NCBI GenBank assembly: GCA_963823755.1 | Contig: CAWGMP010000017.1 | Coordinates: 806,001 to 870,000, forward strand | DNA from: GCA-003244245 sp963823755 | GTDB taxonomy: Bacteria > Actinomycetota > Actinomycetes > Mycobacteriales > Pseudonocardiaceae | Length of the DNA: 64,000 nucleotides | Direction of reading: 5' to 3' | Part shown: positions 36,560-44,926 of the stretch, piece by piece | Numbering within the stretch: position 1 is the first letter of the stretch | Layout: each line of letters starts with the position of its first letter | Translations under genes and position numbers: made by a program | Notes under the pieces: generated by a model | The model's input: the letters and a program-made list of their open reading frames with translations, nothing else | The model's database searches: none | What the model was told of the DNA's origin: nothing

Positions 36560-36890
36560 TCGTCAGCGGCCGTCGGTGAAACCAACATAGTTCAGGTACT
36601 TCGAGCGGCGATCCTCCACACCGGGCATCAGCCGGCGACGAGGTGCCACTTGTCCCCGGGGCGTGTCCGGCGCCGACGCAGCCGTTGGCGTAGGTGTGGC
36701 CGAATTTCTGGCACCACTGGCACGATGGTCTCGTGGGAGACCGTGACGGGCGCGCGAGCGTCATCTCCTAGACCTCTCGGAAACTGAGCGGGAAGCCGTA
36801 ATACAGCCACACACAGTGGCTGATGATCTCCGCCGAATACCGGAACCTCCTGTACGACAGCGCACCGGTGCCCACCAGCCCCGCCCCCTC
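36560..36890 (-). pseudogene. IS6-family transposase fragment
   Basis: On the minus strand, over three frames: FRYSAEIISHCVWLYYGFPL then SFREV, next QWCQKFGHTYANG, and next LRRRRTRPGDKWHL. In order these match the N-terminal half of IS6-type transposases (helix-turn-helix region and start of the catalytic domain). Several frameshifts and a stop show it is dead. Confidence 0.8.
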
Positions 36891-37157
36891 AACAGATAAC
36901 CACTATCCCTTATAGTCAGAGAAAATACTTGATCTTCGTCGGCGCTAACTTCACAGTGCCCTTGGCGCGGTGATCGACGATCTTGTGTTCGCCGCCCACC
37001 GGACGTGTGCTGATATGATTTCGGCGAGGGCAGCTGTGAGTCGGGTGGTTCGGATCGAGGTCAGTGGTAAGTTCGTACCGCGCGTGGACCGTGGCCGAGA
37101 TTTCCGGCGCTCGGCCGGTGAACATTCCGAGGCGATATTCCGTGAACGGGGGAAATC

Positions 37158-38909
37158 ATGGTTGAGATTGAGGTGAGCGTCCAGGCTCAGAACAACTCGG
37201 GGATGGAGGCGGATGCGATCTATTGTGGTGGCGACATCGTGACGGTCAACGACGCCCAGCCGACCGCCGAGGCGGTCGCGATCAAGGGCGGCAAGATCGT
37301 CGGTGTGGGTGACCGCATTGAGGTAGAACAACGGTGGCAGGGTAAGAGCACGAAGGTGGTGGACTTGGAGGACCGAGCGCTGCTACCGGGGTTCATCGAC
37401 GCGCATAGTCATCTGTGGTTGACCGGCTTCCAGAGCAAGGCGGCTAATCTGTTGCCGGAGCCCGATGGTACGGTACAGAACATTCCGATGCTCCAAACTA
37501 AGTTGCGCGAGTTCTCCGTCGACCCGAGCGCAAAAAAATGGAATTGGATCGTCGGTTTCGGCTATGACGACTCCATGTTGGAGCCGAATCGGATACATCC
37601 CACCCACCGGGATCTGGACGAGGTCTCCACCGAGATTCCTGTGTTCGCCATCCATCAATCCAACCATTTCGGGTCGCTCAACAGCAAGGGCCTGCAACTG
37701 ATGGGAATCGATGAGAACACACCGGACCCGGGGGGCGGTAAGATTCGTCGCTGGGAGGACGGCACCCCAAACGGGGTCCTAGAAGAGGCAGCCTTCTTTA
37801 TGGTCTTGGACCGAGTGCTGGGGAGTCCCGAATTCATTGATGACTCGGTAGAGATCGCCCTAGCCGGCGTGAACTCGTTGGCGAAATTCGGGTTCACCAC
37901 CGCACAGGAAGGCGGCGCCAATCCTGCCCTGATCTCGTTGCTCCGCGACCTGGCGAAGAGCGTACCGCTCAAGATCGACGTAGTGGCCTATCCCATCCTC
38001 ACGGATACGAGGGAGGACGCTTCAGCCCCACCGGTTTCGGCGTGGCCGAGCTACCTGAACGGGTTCCGGGTCGGTGGGGTGAAGTTCCTGCTCGACGGCT
38101 CACCGCAGGGCAGGACCGCCTGGCTGACCAAGCCCTACCTCACCCCACCCGACGGTCAGGATGAGAACTACCGCGGTTACCCCTCGATGCCAGACGTCAT
38201 GGCGTATGCACTCGTCGACAAGGCATATGAGAGGGGCTGGCAAGTCCTGGCGCACACCAATGGTGACGCTGCTGCCGACCAGTACCTTGAGGCTATCCGC
38301 CGGGCCACCGAAAAGCACGGTGATCACCACAACACGGTCGAGCGGCGGTCGGTGGCGATTCACGCGCAAACCGTCAGGGATGATCAACTCGACGACATGA
38401 AAGAACTCGGCGTCATCCCGTCTTTCTTCTCCATGCACACCTTCTACTGGGGCGACTGGTATCGCAAGACCGTCCTGGGTGAGAAACGCGCGGCCCGGAT
38501 CTCCCCGGCGAAATCCGCACTCAATCGAGGGATGATCTACACATCGCACCACGACGCCCCAGTGGCTCTGCCGAGCTCGATCTCAATCCTAGCCAGCCAG
38601 GTAACCCGACTGACCCGCAGCAATCACGTCCTCGGCCCAGCACAACGCGTCACCGCGCTGGATGCGATTAAAGCCACCACGATCAACGCGGCCTACCAGT
38701 ACCACGAGGAGGGCACTAAGGGCTCTATTGAGGTCGGTAAGCTTGCCGATTTCGTGATCCTCTCTGCCAACCCACTCGACGTCCCCCCGGACCAGATCAA
38801 AAAAATCACCATCGTGGAAACCATCAAGGAGGGAACTACGGTCTATCCCCAAGACGCCTACACCACTCACGCTGAAGCCCCGCGGACGGCACGCCCACAC
38901 CGATGCTGA
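37158..38909 (+). CDS. amidohydrolase family protein (YtcJ-like)
   Basis: A 583-residue metal-dependent hydrolase of the amidohydrolase-3 (YtcJ) group. The N-terminal beta-sandwich (AIYCGGDIVTVNDAQPTAEA) leads into the metal motif LLPGFIDAHSHLWLTG (H-x-H). Later segments include GFTTAQEGGANPALISLL, QVLAHTNGDAAADQYLEAI, AIHAQTVRDDQ and TSHHDAPVALPSS, which carry the remaining His and Asp ligands. The C-terminal return to the sandwich (IEVGKLADFVILSANPL) is complete. Members cleave amide or ring C-N bonds; the substrate is not predictable. ATG 37158 follows GGGGGAAATC. It stands alone next to IS debris. Confidence 0.88.
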   Translation: MVEIEVSVQAQNNSGMEADAIYCGGDIVTVNDAQPTAEAVAIKGGKIVGVGDRIEVEQRWQGKSTKVVDLEDRALLPGFIDAHSHLWLTGFQSKAANLLPEPDGTVQNIPMLQTKLREFSVDPSAKKWNWIVGFGYDDSMLEPNRIHPTHRDLDEVSTEIPVFAIHQSNHFGSLNSKGLQLMGIDENTPDPGGGKIRRWEDGTPNGVLEEAAFFMVLDRVLGSPEFIDDSVEIALAGVNSLAKFGFTTAQEGGANPALISLLRDLAKSVPLKIDVVAYPILTDTREDASAPPVSAWPSYLNGFRVGGVKFLLDGSPQGRTAWLTKPYLTPPDGQDENYRGYPSMPDVMAYALVDKAYERGWQVLAHTNGDAAADQYLEAIRRATEKHGDHHNTVERRSVAIHAQTVRDDQLDDMKELGVIPSFFSMHTFYWGDWYRKTVLGEKRAARISPAKSALNRGMIYTSHHDAPVALPSSISILASQVTRLTRSNHVLGPAQRVTALDAIKATTINAAYQYHEEGTKGSIEVGKLADFVILSANPLDVPPDQIKKITIVETIKEGTTVYPQDAYTTHAEAPRTARPHRC

Positions 38910-38970
38910 TAGCCAAGTCCACGCACACCAGCATGCGCACCCTACCCGCTACGGCACTAATGGGGGTGTC

Positions 38971-39219
38971 GTGAAGGTAGCTGCCACCAAGAGTGCCATT
39001 GACAGCATCTGCGCGCTCAGCGCACCTCCCCTTCGTTCGGAGACCCTTATCAAGTTGCAGCGGGATTTCCTTGAACACGGCGACGAGTCTATTCGCGAGC
39101 AACTCTTGACATTGAACGTACGACACAGCTTGTCAACCGCTCTTGTGGCCTGTCTTGGGATGGGCCTAGTCAGTGCTGGTACACGGAACGTAAATCAGCT
39201 CGTGCATCAGGAGATGTGA
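38971..39219 (+). CDS. small hypothetical protein
   Basis: An 82-residue, mostly helical product (RSETLIKLQRDFLEHGDESI, then REQLLTLNVRHSLSTALVAC). There is no recognised domain. GTG 38971 has only a weak GGGGGTG upstream. It lies 61 bp after the amidohydrolase gene on the same strand and could be co-transcribed. Confidence 0.35.
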   Translation: MKVAATKSAIDSICALSAPPLRSETLIKLQRDFLEHGDESIREQLLTLNVRHSLSTALVACLGMGLVSAGTRNVNQLVHQEM

Positions 39220-39266
39220 GACATGGTGGAGTACGTCAGAGGCGAGCACTTCGAGAGGCTGCTGCG

Positions 39267-39629
39267 CTAGGCGTTGCCCTTGTGACGTGCGTCTATCGTT
39301 TCAATCTTTGACGCAACGGCCTTACCGAGATCGATATCGTGCGAGCTCGCCAGGATAGCGACGCAAATCATCACGTCGGCAAGTTCGCGGGACATTGACT
39401 CAGCGGTGAAGCGCTGATCCTTACTTGCTCGCTGGTAGCCAGCCTGACCAAGAATTTCGGCTTGCAGCTCACCGACTTCCTCAGCGAGCTTCACTGCCTG
39501 TGCAAGCACAAAGGCAGGCTGGCTACTCGTATCGTTTCCAAGCGCGAGACGTAAGCGCTCCGACTGCATCTTGGCCCAGTCGTTCAGGTCGCGTACAGTC
39601 AAATCAGACGGTAGGGCGTTTCGAGTCAT
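39267..39629 (-). CDS. MazG-like nucleotide pyrophosphohydrolase
   Basis: A 120-residue all-alpha NTP-PPase. The metal-binding E-E-x-x-E helix is AVKLAEEVGELQAEILG, and the second E-x-x-D helix is SRELADVMICVAILAS, giving the four-carboxylate site of MazG/dUTPase-like phosphohydrolases. Single-domain members hydrolyse non-canonical NTPs to NMP and pyrophosphate. It is a lone minus-strand gene facing the amidohydrolase unit; many such genes travel with mobile DNA. Family call good, substrate unknown. Confidence 0.85.
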   Translation of the reverse strand: MTRNALPSDLTVRDLNDWAKMQSERLRLALGNDTSSQPAFVLAQAVKLAEEVGELQAEILGQAGYQRASKDQRFTAESMSRELADVMICVAILASSHDIDLGKAVASKIETIDARHKGNA

Positions 39630-40630
39630 GGCTTCATCGACGGCCTTCTACTCAGATGTCGGACTCTGGATTACGGCAGTAAGAGAAACTGCTGCACAAC
39701 ATCACAGCGGCTGAAACCAGGCTCCCCGGCCGTCCTCATCCCTGCCACCTAGCGATGAAGGCCCGTAGCGTGTTACAGGGAGCACGTAACCCTCACAAGG
39801 TATGAAGCGTCGTTACGCTGAGCCGTGGATGAGCGCATGCATGCACAAGGGTGCACCCTAGTCGGGCTTGCGTGTGGAGCGCTATGTGCATAACAAGTCG
39901 CTGGATGGGGATAAACCTGGAAATTTGTGGCACAGGCTGTGGACTGTTCTCGCTCGCGGCAACGTATGCCCCAGTGGAGGATGTGGATAGTCACGGTAAG
40001 CCTGTGGAGCACGCAAAGCGCAGAGATACCCACGATGTGGTGAACTGGCAGCGACCTGGCAAGGCAAATTCGACCGCTGACCGCTGACGGTTCACGGTAC
40101 CCCGCAACGGCAGCGAACGAGCTAGTCAGCGCGCGTAACGCTCGGTCTCCCTGGACACGTCTGGGCTGGGTGAGCAGTGCCTGTGCGAAGGGGTGAGGCA
40201 CGTGCCTCAGCAGGGTCATGATGCCTCGCCGTCTGCCGCACCCCGGATCGGCCGGATTCCGGGGGGCGCGTCGAGTGCGGCGATGCCGTCGGCGGCTAGC
40301 ACAACGCGCTGCCCGTACGTGGGCACCGTCTCGTGACCTCAACCCCGCGCTCGAAACTGCGGGAGCAGGTCGAACGCAGCTTGTCGCGGCCGTTCATCAC
40401 AGACCGGTTACTCTATGTGGTTGGGGGCAGAACAGTGAGGGAGGACGCCGCTCCGGCATCACTTGCGGCACCGCTCAGCTCTCCCTGAGAGCGCCGTTGA
40501 GCGGTGGGGAGAAGAAGCTCCGACAAGGAACCTTTACCCCCGCTACCACGCATCAACCCAGCCCCGTGACCCGCCAACGCAACTGTGCCCCCGCAGGTGA
40601 CAGATGGGTAACAGAATGAGGCATCGCTCC
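39630..40630. other. ~1 kb intergenic region with TGTGGA-rich cluster
   Basis: No supportable gene. Between 39873 and 40044 there are several same-orientation sequences close to a DnaA box (TGTGCATAA 39885, TGTGGACTG 39938, TGTGGATAG 39982, TGTGGAGCA 40003). Confidence 0.45.
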
Positions 40631-40650
40631 AACACTGTTACGCACTCACG
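40631..40650 (+). promoter_or_regulatory. conserved 20-bp element upstream of hprA
   Basis: AACACTGTTACGCACTCACG is identical, in the same orientation relative to the gene, to the element upstream of otsB (44801-44820, minus strand). It ends 23 bp before the GTG start; at otsB the distance is 22 bp. The fixed spacing suggests promoter plus 5' leader. Confidence 0.6.
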
Positions 40651-40673
40651 ACCAACCCCGATGGAGGAACGCC

Positions 40674-41642
40674 GTGGATGAACCCGTCATCGTCGTCACC
40701 CGGCGCTGGCCGGCACCGGTCGAGCAGGAGCTGGTGCGGCGATTCCCCCACGCTCAGCTCAATACCGACGACACTGCGCTCGGGCCCGACGGGCTGCGCG
40801 CAGCGCTCGAGCAAGCCGACGTGGTGCTGCCCACGGTCTCCGACCGGCTACCTGCCGAGCTGTTCGAGGGCAAGCTGCGGGCCAGGTTCCTGGGTAACTT
40901 CGGTGTCGGCTACAACCACATCGATACCGAGGCCGCGGCCAAGGCCGGGATCGTCGTCACCAACACCCCGCGGGTGCTGACCGACACCACCGCGGACACC
41001 ACGATGACCCTGTTGCTGATGGTCGCCCGCCGGGCAGGCGAGGGAGAACGCGAGGTCCGAGCAGGACACTGGACCGGCTGGCGACCCACCCACATGATGG
41101 GCGCCGACGTGACCGGCAAGACACTGGGCATCCTGGGTATGGGCCGGATCGGGGTGGCGGTGGCCCGCCGCGGGCACTTCGGCTTCGGCATGCCGGTGAT
41201 CTTCTACGACCCGGCGGATTTCGAACCCGAGCACGGGATCCCCGGCGCCCGCCGGGTCGACACCCTGGAGGAGGTGCTGGCCGTCGCCGACTTCGTGTCC
41301 CTGCATATGCCCGGCGGCGCCGAGAACACCCACCTCATCGACGCCGCGGCGCTGTCCCGGATGAAACCCACCGCGTTCCTGGTCAACAGCGCCCGCGGCG
41401 ACGTCATCGACTCCCACGCGCTGATCGCCGCGCTGCGATCCGGGACGATCGCAGGCGCCGGGCTCGACGTCTACGAAGGCGAACCCGAGATCCCGCAGGA
41501 ACTGCTCGAGCTGGACAACGCCGTGCTGCTGCCGCACCTGGGCAGCGCAACCCTGGAGACCCGCACCGCGATGGGCATGCTCGTACTGGACAACCTGCAG
41601 GACTTCCTCGAAGGCCGCGAACCATCCTGCCGGGTGGCATGA
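40674..41642 (+). CDS. hprA: D-2-hydroxyacid dehydrogenase, probable hydroxypyruvate reductase
   Basis: A 322-residue NAD(P)-dependent D-2-hydroxyacid dehydrogenase. The dinucleotide loop is LGILGMGRIGVAVARRG. Catalytic Arg (VNSARGDVID), Glu (in the EPEIPQELLELDN region) and His (LLPHLGSATLETR) are in place. GTG 40674 follows GGAGG. Overlap with a glycerate kinase gene and proximity to the glyA-sga-mcl-mtk operon argue that it reduces hydroxypyruvate, or glyoxylate, to D-glycerate for the serine cycle. Phosphoglycerate dehydrogenase is less likely because the regulatory C-terminal domain is absent. Confidence 0.9.
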   Translation: MDEPVIVVTRRWPAPVEQELVRRFPHAQLNTDDTALGPDGLRAALEQADVVLPTVSDRLPAELFEGKLRARFLGNFGVGYNHIDTEAAAKAGIVVTNTPRVLTDTTADTTMTLLLMVARRAGEGEREVRAGHWTGWRPTHMMGADVTGKTLGILGMGRIGVAVARRGHFGFGMPVIFYDPADFEPEHGIPGARRVDTLEEVLAVADFVSLHMPGGAENTHLIDAAALSRMKPTAFLVNSARGDVIDSHALIAALRSGTIAGAGLDVYEGEPEIPQELLELDNAVLLPHLGSATLETRTAMGMLVLDNLQDFLEGREPSCRVA

Positions 41643-42901
41643 GCTCGCTGGATCCGCCCGTACTGCTGCGCGCACTGTTCGACGCGGCGGTGGCCGCCGC
41701 CGACCCGTTGCGGCGAGTTGCGGCCTTCCTGCCGGCGCGGCCACCCGGACGTGTCGTCGTGGTCGGCGCCGGCAAGGCATCCGCACGGATGGCGCAGGCA
41801 GTCGAGCAGTCCTGGGACGGCTCGCTGAGCGGGCTCGTGGTGACCCGCTACGGGCACGCGGTGCCGTGCACGCACATCGAGATCGTGCAGGCGGCGCACC
41901 CGGTGCCCGACGCCGCGGGCCAGCGCGCCGCCCGCCGGATCCTGGACCTGGTATCCGGACTGAGCGCTGACGACCTGGTGCTGGCGCTGATCTCCGGTGG
42001 TGGCTCAGCCCTGCTGGCGCTCCCCGCGCCGGGGATCACGTTGGCCGACAAGCAGGCGATCAACACCGCGTTGCTGCGGTCCGGGGCGTCGATCGCGACG
42101 ATGAACCTGGTACGCAAACATCTCTCGGCGATCAAAGGCGGGCGACTCGCGGCGGCGGCGTTCCCGGCCGCCACGGTGGGTCTGCTGATCTCCGACGTGC
42201 CCGGTGACGATCCTGCCGTCATCGCCTCAGGCCCCACCGTGCCCGAGGCGTCCACCCCGGCACAAGCGCTGGCGGTGCTGGCGGCTCGCGAGGTGCCGGT
42301 GGCACCGGCGGTGCGGGCGCACCTGGAGACCACCCCGGGCTGCCCGGGCCCCGACGACCCGCGGATGGCCCGCGTCACCAACCACGTCATCGCCGCTCCG
42401 CAGCAGTCCCTGCAGGCCGCCGCAGCGGTGGCCCGGCAGGCAGGGGTGACCCCGATGATCCTGAGCGACTCGCTGGAGGGGGAATCCCGGGAGGTCGGGA
42501 TCGTGCTGGCCGGGATCGCCCGCCAGGTGCGCCGCCACGGCCAGCCCGCGCCTGCGCCCTGCGTACTGCTCTCCGGCGGCGAGACCACCGTGACCGTGCG
42601 CGGCACCGGCCGCGGCGGCCGCAATGTCGAGCTGCTGTTATCGCTGGCCCTGGCCCTGCGCGGGGCTGAGCACGTGCACGCCATCGCCTGCGACACCGAC
42701 GGCGTCGACGGCGTCGACGAGGTGGCCGGTGCACTGATCGGGCCCGACACCCTCCGCCGAGCCGGGCACCTCGGCGTGGATCCCGCGGCTGCGCTGGCCG
42801 ACAACGACGGGCACGGTTTCTTCGCCGCCCTGGGCGATCAGGTCGTGACCGGCCCTACCTTGACCAACGTCAACGACTTCCGCGCCGTCCTGATCACCTG
42901 A
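41639..42901 (+). CDS. gckA: glycerate 2-kinase (MOFRL family)
   Basis: A 420-residue protein of the GckA/TtuD family. The DUF4147 N-terminal domain (RVVVVGAGKASARMAQAVEQ, LVLALISGGGSALLALPAPG) and the C-terminal MOFRL domain (CVLLSGGETTVTVRGTGRGG, HAIACDTDGVDGVDEVAGAL) are both complete. It phosphorylates D-glycerate to 2-phosphoglycerate, the form made in methylotroph serine cycles. The ATG overlaps the stop of hprA (ATGA), so the two consecutive reactions are translationally coupled. Confidence 0.92.
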   Translation: MSSLDPPVLLRALFDAAVAAADPLRRVAAFLPARPPGRVVVVGAGKASARMAQAVEQSWDGSLSGLVVTRYGHAVPCTHIEIVQAAHPVPDAAGQRAARRILDLVSGLSADDLVLALISGGGSALLALPAPGITLADKQAINTALLRSGASIATMNLVRKHLSAIKGGRLAAAAFPAATVGLLISDVPGDDPAVIASGPTVPEASTPAQALAVLAAREVPVAPAVRAHLETTPGCPGPDDPRMARVTNHVIAAPQQSLQAAAAVARQAGVTPMILSDSLEGESREVGIVLAGIARQVRRHGQPAPAPCVLLSGGETTVTVRGTGRGGRNVELLLSLALALRGAEHVHAIACDTDGVDGVDEVAGALIGPDTLRRAGHLGVDPAAALADNDGHGFFAALGDQVVTGPTLTNVNDFRAVLIT

Positions 42902-42916
42902 GAGCCATTCACGGTA

Positions 42917-43882
42917 CTACCTGGCGATCTCCCGGTAGCGGGCCAGGTCAGCGGCGCCGACAAGGCCGGCATTGGGGCCCAGTTCGGCGATCCGCAGCTC
43001 GGCCACCGGCCGGTGCCCCCCGCCGGTCAAGTACTGGCGGAAGGCGGCCAACGCAGGAACGCGCAACACCTCACCGGCCGCGGACACGCCACCGCCGATG
43101 ACGAACAGGCCGGGATCCAGGACCGCGGCCAAACCGGCCAACCCCCGACCCAACCATGTCCCGATCACCTCGAAGCACTGCAGCGCCACAACATCGCCGG
43201 CCACAGCGGCCTGCGTGATCATCTCGCCAGTGATGCCCTCAGGCCGGCCGCCGGCCAACCGCAGCAGCTCCCCTGCCTGCTGAGCTGAGCCACGGGCCAG
43301 TTCCTGGGCCTCCCGCTCGAGAGCCCGACCGCTGGCGTACTGCTCCCAGCACCCCTGCAAGCCGCATCCACAGCGCCGCCCGCCCGGGACGACGGTGACA
43401 TGTCCGATCTCCGCAGCCGCGCCGAACTGGCCCCGCAGCAGCCGTCCGTTCGCCACGATGCCGCCCCCGATGCCGGTACCCACGGTGAGGGTCACCACAT
43501 GCTCCACACCACGGCCCGCTCCGAACCGGACCTCCGCCCAGGCAGCGGCGTTGGCGTCGTTCTCCACCACTACGGGCAGTCCGAGCCGGCACTGGAGCGA
43601 CGCCTGGAGCGGCTCGTCGCGCCAGGCAAGGTTCGGAGCGAACATCACCGTCGAACGCTGCGCGTCGATGAAGCCGGCCGCCCCGATACCGACCGCCTCG
43701 ACGTCGTATTTGCTGGTGAGCTCCCCCACCACAGCGACTATCGCGGCTTCGATCCCTGATACGTCCTCGGCGGGCGTGTCCCGGTGCGTTGTGGCGACGA
43801 TCGTCCCGCCCTCGTCGACGACGCCCCCCGCGACCTTCGTACCACCGATGTCCACCCCGATGGTCAAGGTTCCGATCGTCAC
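42917..43882 (-). CDS. ROK family sugar kinase (glucokinase-like)
   Basis: A 321-residue kinase. The ATP-binding phosphate-1 loop is GVDIGGTKVAGGVVDEGG, the ROK signature with zinc ligands is GHVTVVPGGRRCGCGLQGCW ending EQYASG, and GTGIGGGIVANGRLL precedes it. ROK glucokinases phosphorylate glucose or related sugars. The start is GTG 43882. It is convergent with gckA (15 bp between stops) and 62 bp downstream of otsB on the same strand; trehalose dephosphorylation next to glucose phosphorylation makes metabolic sense. No DNA-binding domain is present, so it is not a ROK repressor. Confidence 0.92.
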   Translation of the reverse strand: MTIGTLTIGVDIGGTKVAGGVVDEGGTIVATTHRDTPAEDVSGIEAAIVAVVGELTSKYDVEAVGIGAAGFIDAQRSTVMFAPNLAWRDEPLQASLQCRLGLPVVVENDANAAAWAEVRFGAGRGVEHVVTLTVGTGIGGGIVANGRLLRGQFGAAAEIGHVTVVPGGRRCGCGLQGCWEQYASGRALEREAQELARGSAQQAGELLRLAGGRPEGITGEMITQAAVAGDVVALQCFEVIGTWLGRGLAGLAAVLDPGLFVIGGGVSAAGEVLRVPALAAFRQYLTGGGHRPVAELRIAELGPNAGLVGAADLARYREIAR

Positions 43883-43944
43883 GCTTCACATAGTCACGGT
43901 TCCTCTGGCCGCAGTCGAGGGCTCTTCGCTCAGCGGGGCTGCGA

Positions 43945-44778
43945 TCAGAGCGCGAGTGTGTTCAGGAACCGCTGTACCTCCCCGACCGACTCCAGCACGA
44001 AATCCGCGGCGGTGGTCCGACCGGCCTGCTCCGGATCGCCGAGGTCCGCGACGACCACACCGATTCCCGGTCTGTTGGGCAGCCGTCGAGAAGGCTGCTT
44101 GAGAGCGGTGAAGGCATCTTCGTCGGTGATGTCGTCGCCGAGATACAGCGGCACGAACTCGTCGCTGTCGACATGCAGGGCCTGGCACAGGTACAGGACG
44201 GCCCTGCCCTTGTCCCACTCCACATTCGGCTGGATCTCGTAGACCATCTTGCCTGGGGTGACCTTCAGCCGGTGGGGGTAATCGGCCAGCAGGGTGTCCA
44301 CAGCCGCTGCGACGGCAGGGTGCTGGCGGGCCGCGACGAGCCGGTAGTGCACCGCCACCGAGAACCGCTTGGGCTCCACCACCGCACCCGGCAGTGGTTC
44401 CACTTCGGCGCGCAGCCGGTCGGTGATCGTGGACAGCAGATCCTCGAAGCCGATCGCAGCGTCAAGCCCGACCTCGCCGGATCGGTGACTCCCGATGTCA
44501 AAGCCATGGCTACCCGCCACCACCAGGCCGTCGATACCCATCCACTGCGCGACGAGGGGCCGATCTCGACCGCTGATCACGCAGACCGTGCAGCGCCCGG
44601 AGAGCCTGCGCACCGCGTCACGCATGCTCTCCGAGATCACGGCGTCCTCGGGTCGATCCACGATCGGCGTCAGCGTTCCGTCGTAGTCGAGGAACACCGC
44701 CGGCTGGCGACGATCCACGCGGTGCGCGAACCGCCGGCCATCGCGTAGCGCATGTGGGAGATCGGAAATGCGCGACAA
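43945..44778 (-). CDS. otsB: trehalose-6-phosphate phosphatase
   Basis: A 277-residue HAD-superfamily phosphatase of the OtsB type. Motif I is VFLDYDGTLTPIVDRPEDA, motif II VCVISGRDR, the cap region includes LVVAGSHGFDI, and motif III/IV is YLGDDITDEDAFTAL. It removes phosphate from trehalose 6-phosphate. TTG 44778 is preferred since GGAGG sits 5 bp before it; an in-frame GTG at 44790 contains part of that site. The identical 20-bp element found upstream of hprA lies 22 bp upstream of this start. No otsA is adjacent. Confidence 0.9.
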   Translation of the reverse strand: MSRISDLPHALRDGRRFAHRVDRRQPAVFLDYDGTLTPIVDRPEDAVISESMRDAVRRLSGRCTVCVISGRDRPLVAQWMGIDGLVVAGSHGFDIGSHRSGEVGLDAAIGFEDLLSTITDRLRAEVEPLPGAVVEPKRFSVAVHYRLVAARQHPAVAAAVDTLLADYPHRLKVTPGKMVYEIQPNVEWDKGRAVLYLCQALHVDSDEFVPLYLGDDITDEDAFTALKQPSRRLPNRPGIGVVVADLGDPEQAGRTTAADFVLESVGEVQRFLNTLAL

Positions 44779-44800
44779 GGTCACCTCCACGAGTCAGGCT

Positions 44801-44820
44801 CGTGAGTGCGTAACAGTGTT
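44801..44820 (-). promoter_or_regulatory. conserved 20-bp element upstream of otsB
   Basis: The plus-strand sequence CGTGAGTGCGTAACAGTGTT is the exact reverse complement of the hprA element at 40631-40650. A degenerate version (GCGTGACAGTGTTCCA) overlaps the 3' end of mtkB at 33481-33496. Confidence 0.6.
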
Positions 44821-44926
44821 CCAGCACCCAATGCCACTCACGGGTAGAACGGATTGCACGACGAGAGGTCCTCGAGGTGCACGAGCGTCCATAGTGGCGG
44901 GGAGCGGTGGGGAGTTGGCGATCGGC

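Noticed and set aside
36916..37125. 69-codon minus-strand frame upstream of the amidohydrolase gene
   Set aside because: No ribosome site, no recognisable domain, and it occupies the promoter region of the amidohydrolase gene; could be transposon debris but unproven.
39873..40044. chromosomal origin oriC
   Set aside because: No dnaA, dnaN, rpmH or gyrase genes are near; only a box cluster is seen.
40218..40619. 133-codon plus-strand frame before hprA
   Set aside because: Composition is Arg/Pro/Ala-rich without structure, and it has no ribosome site.
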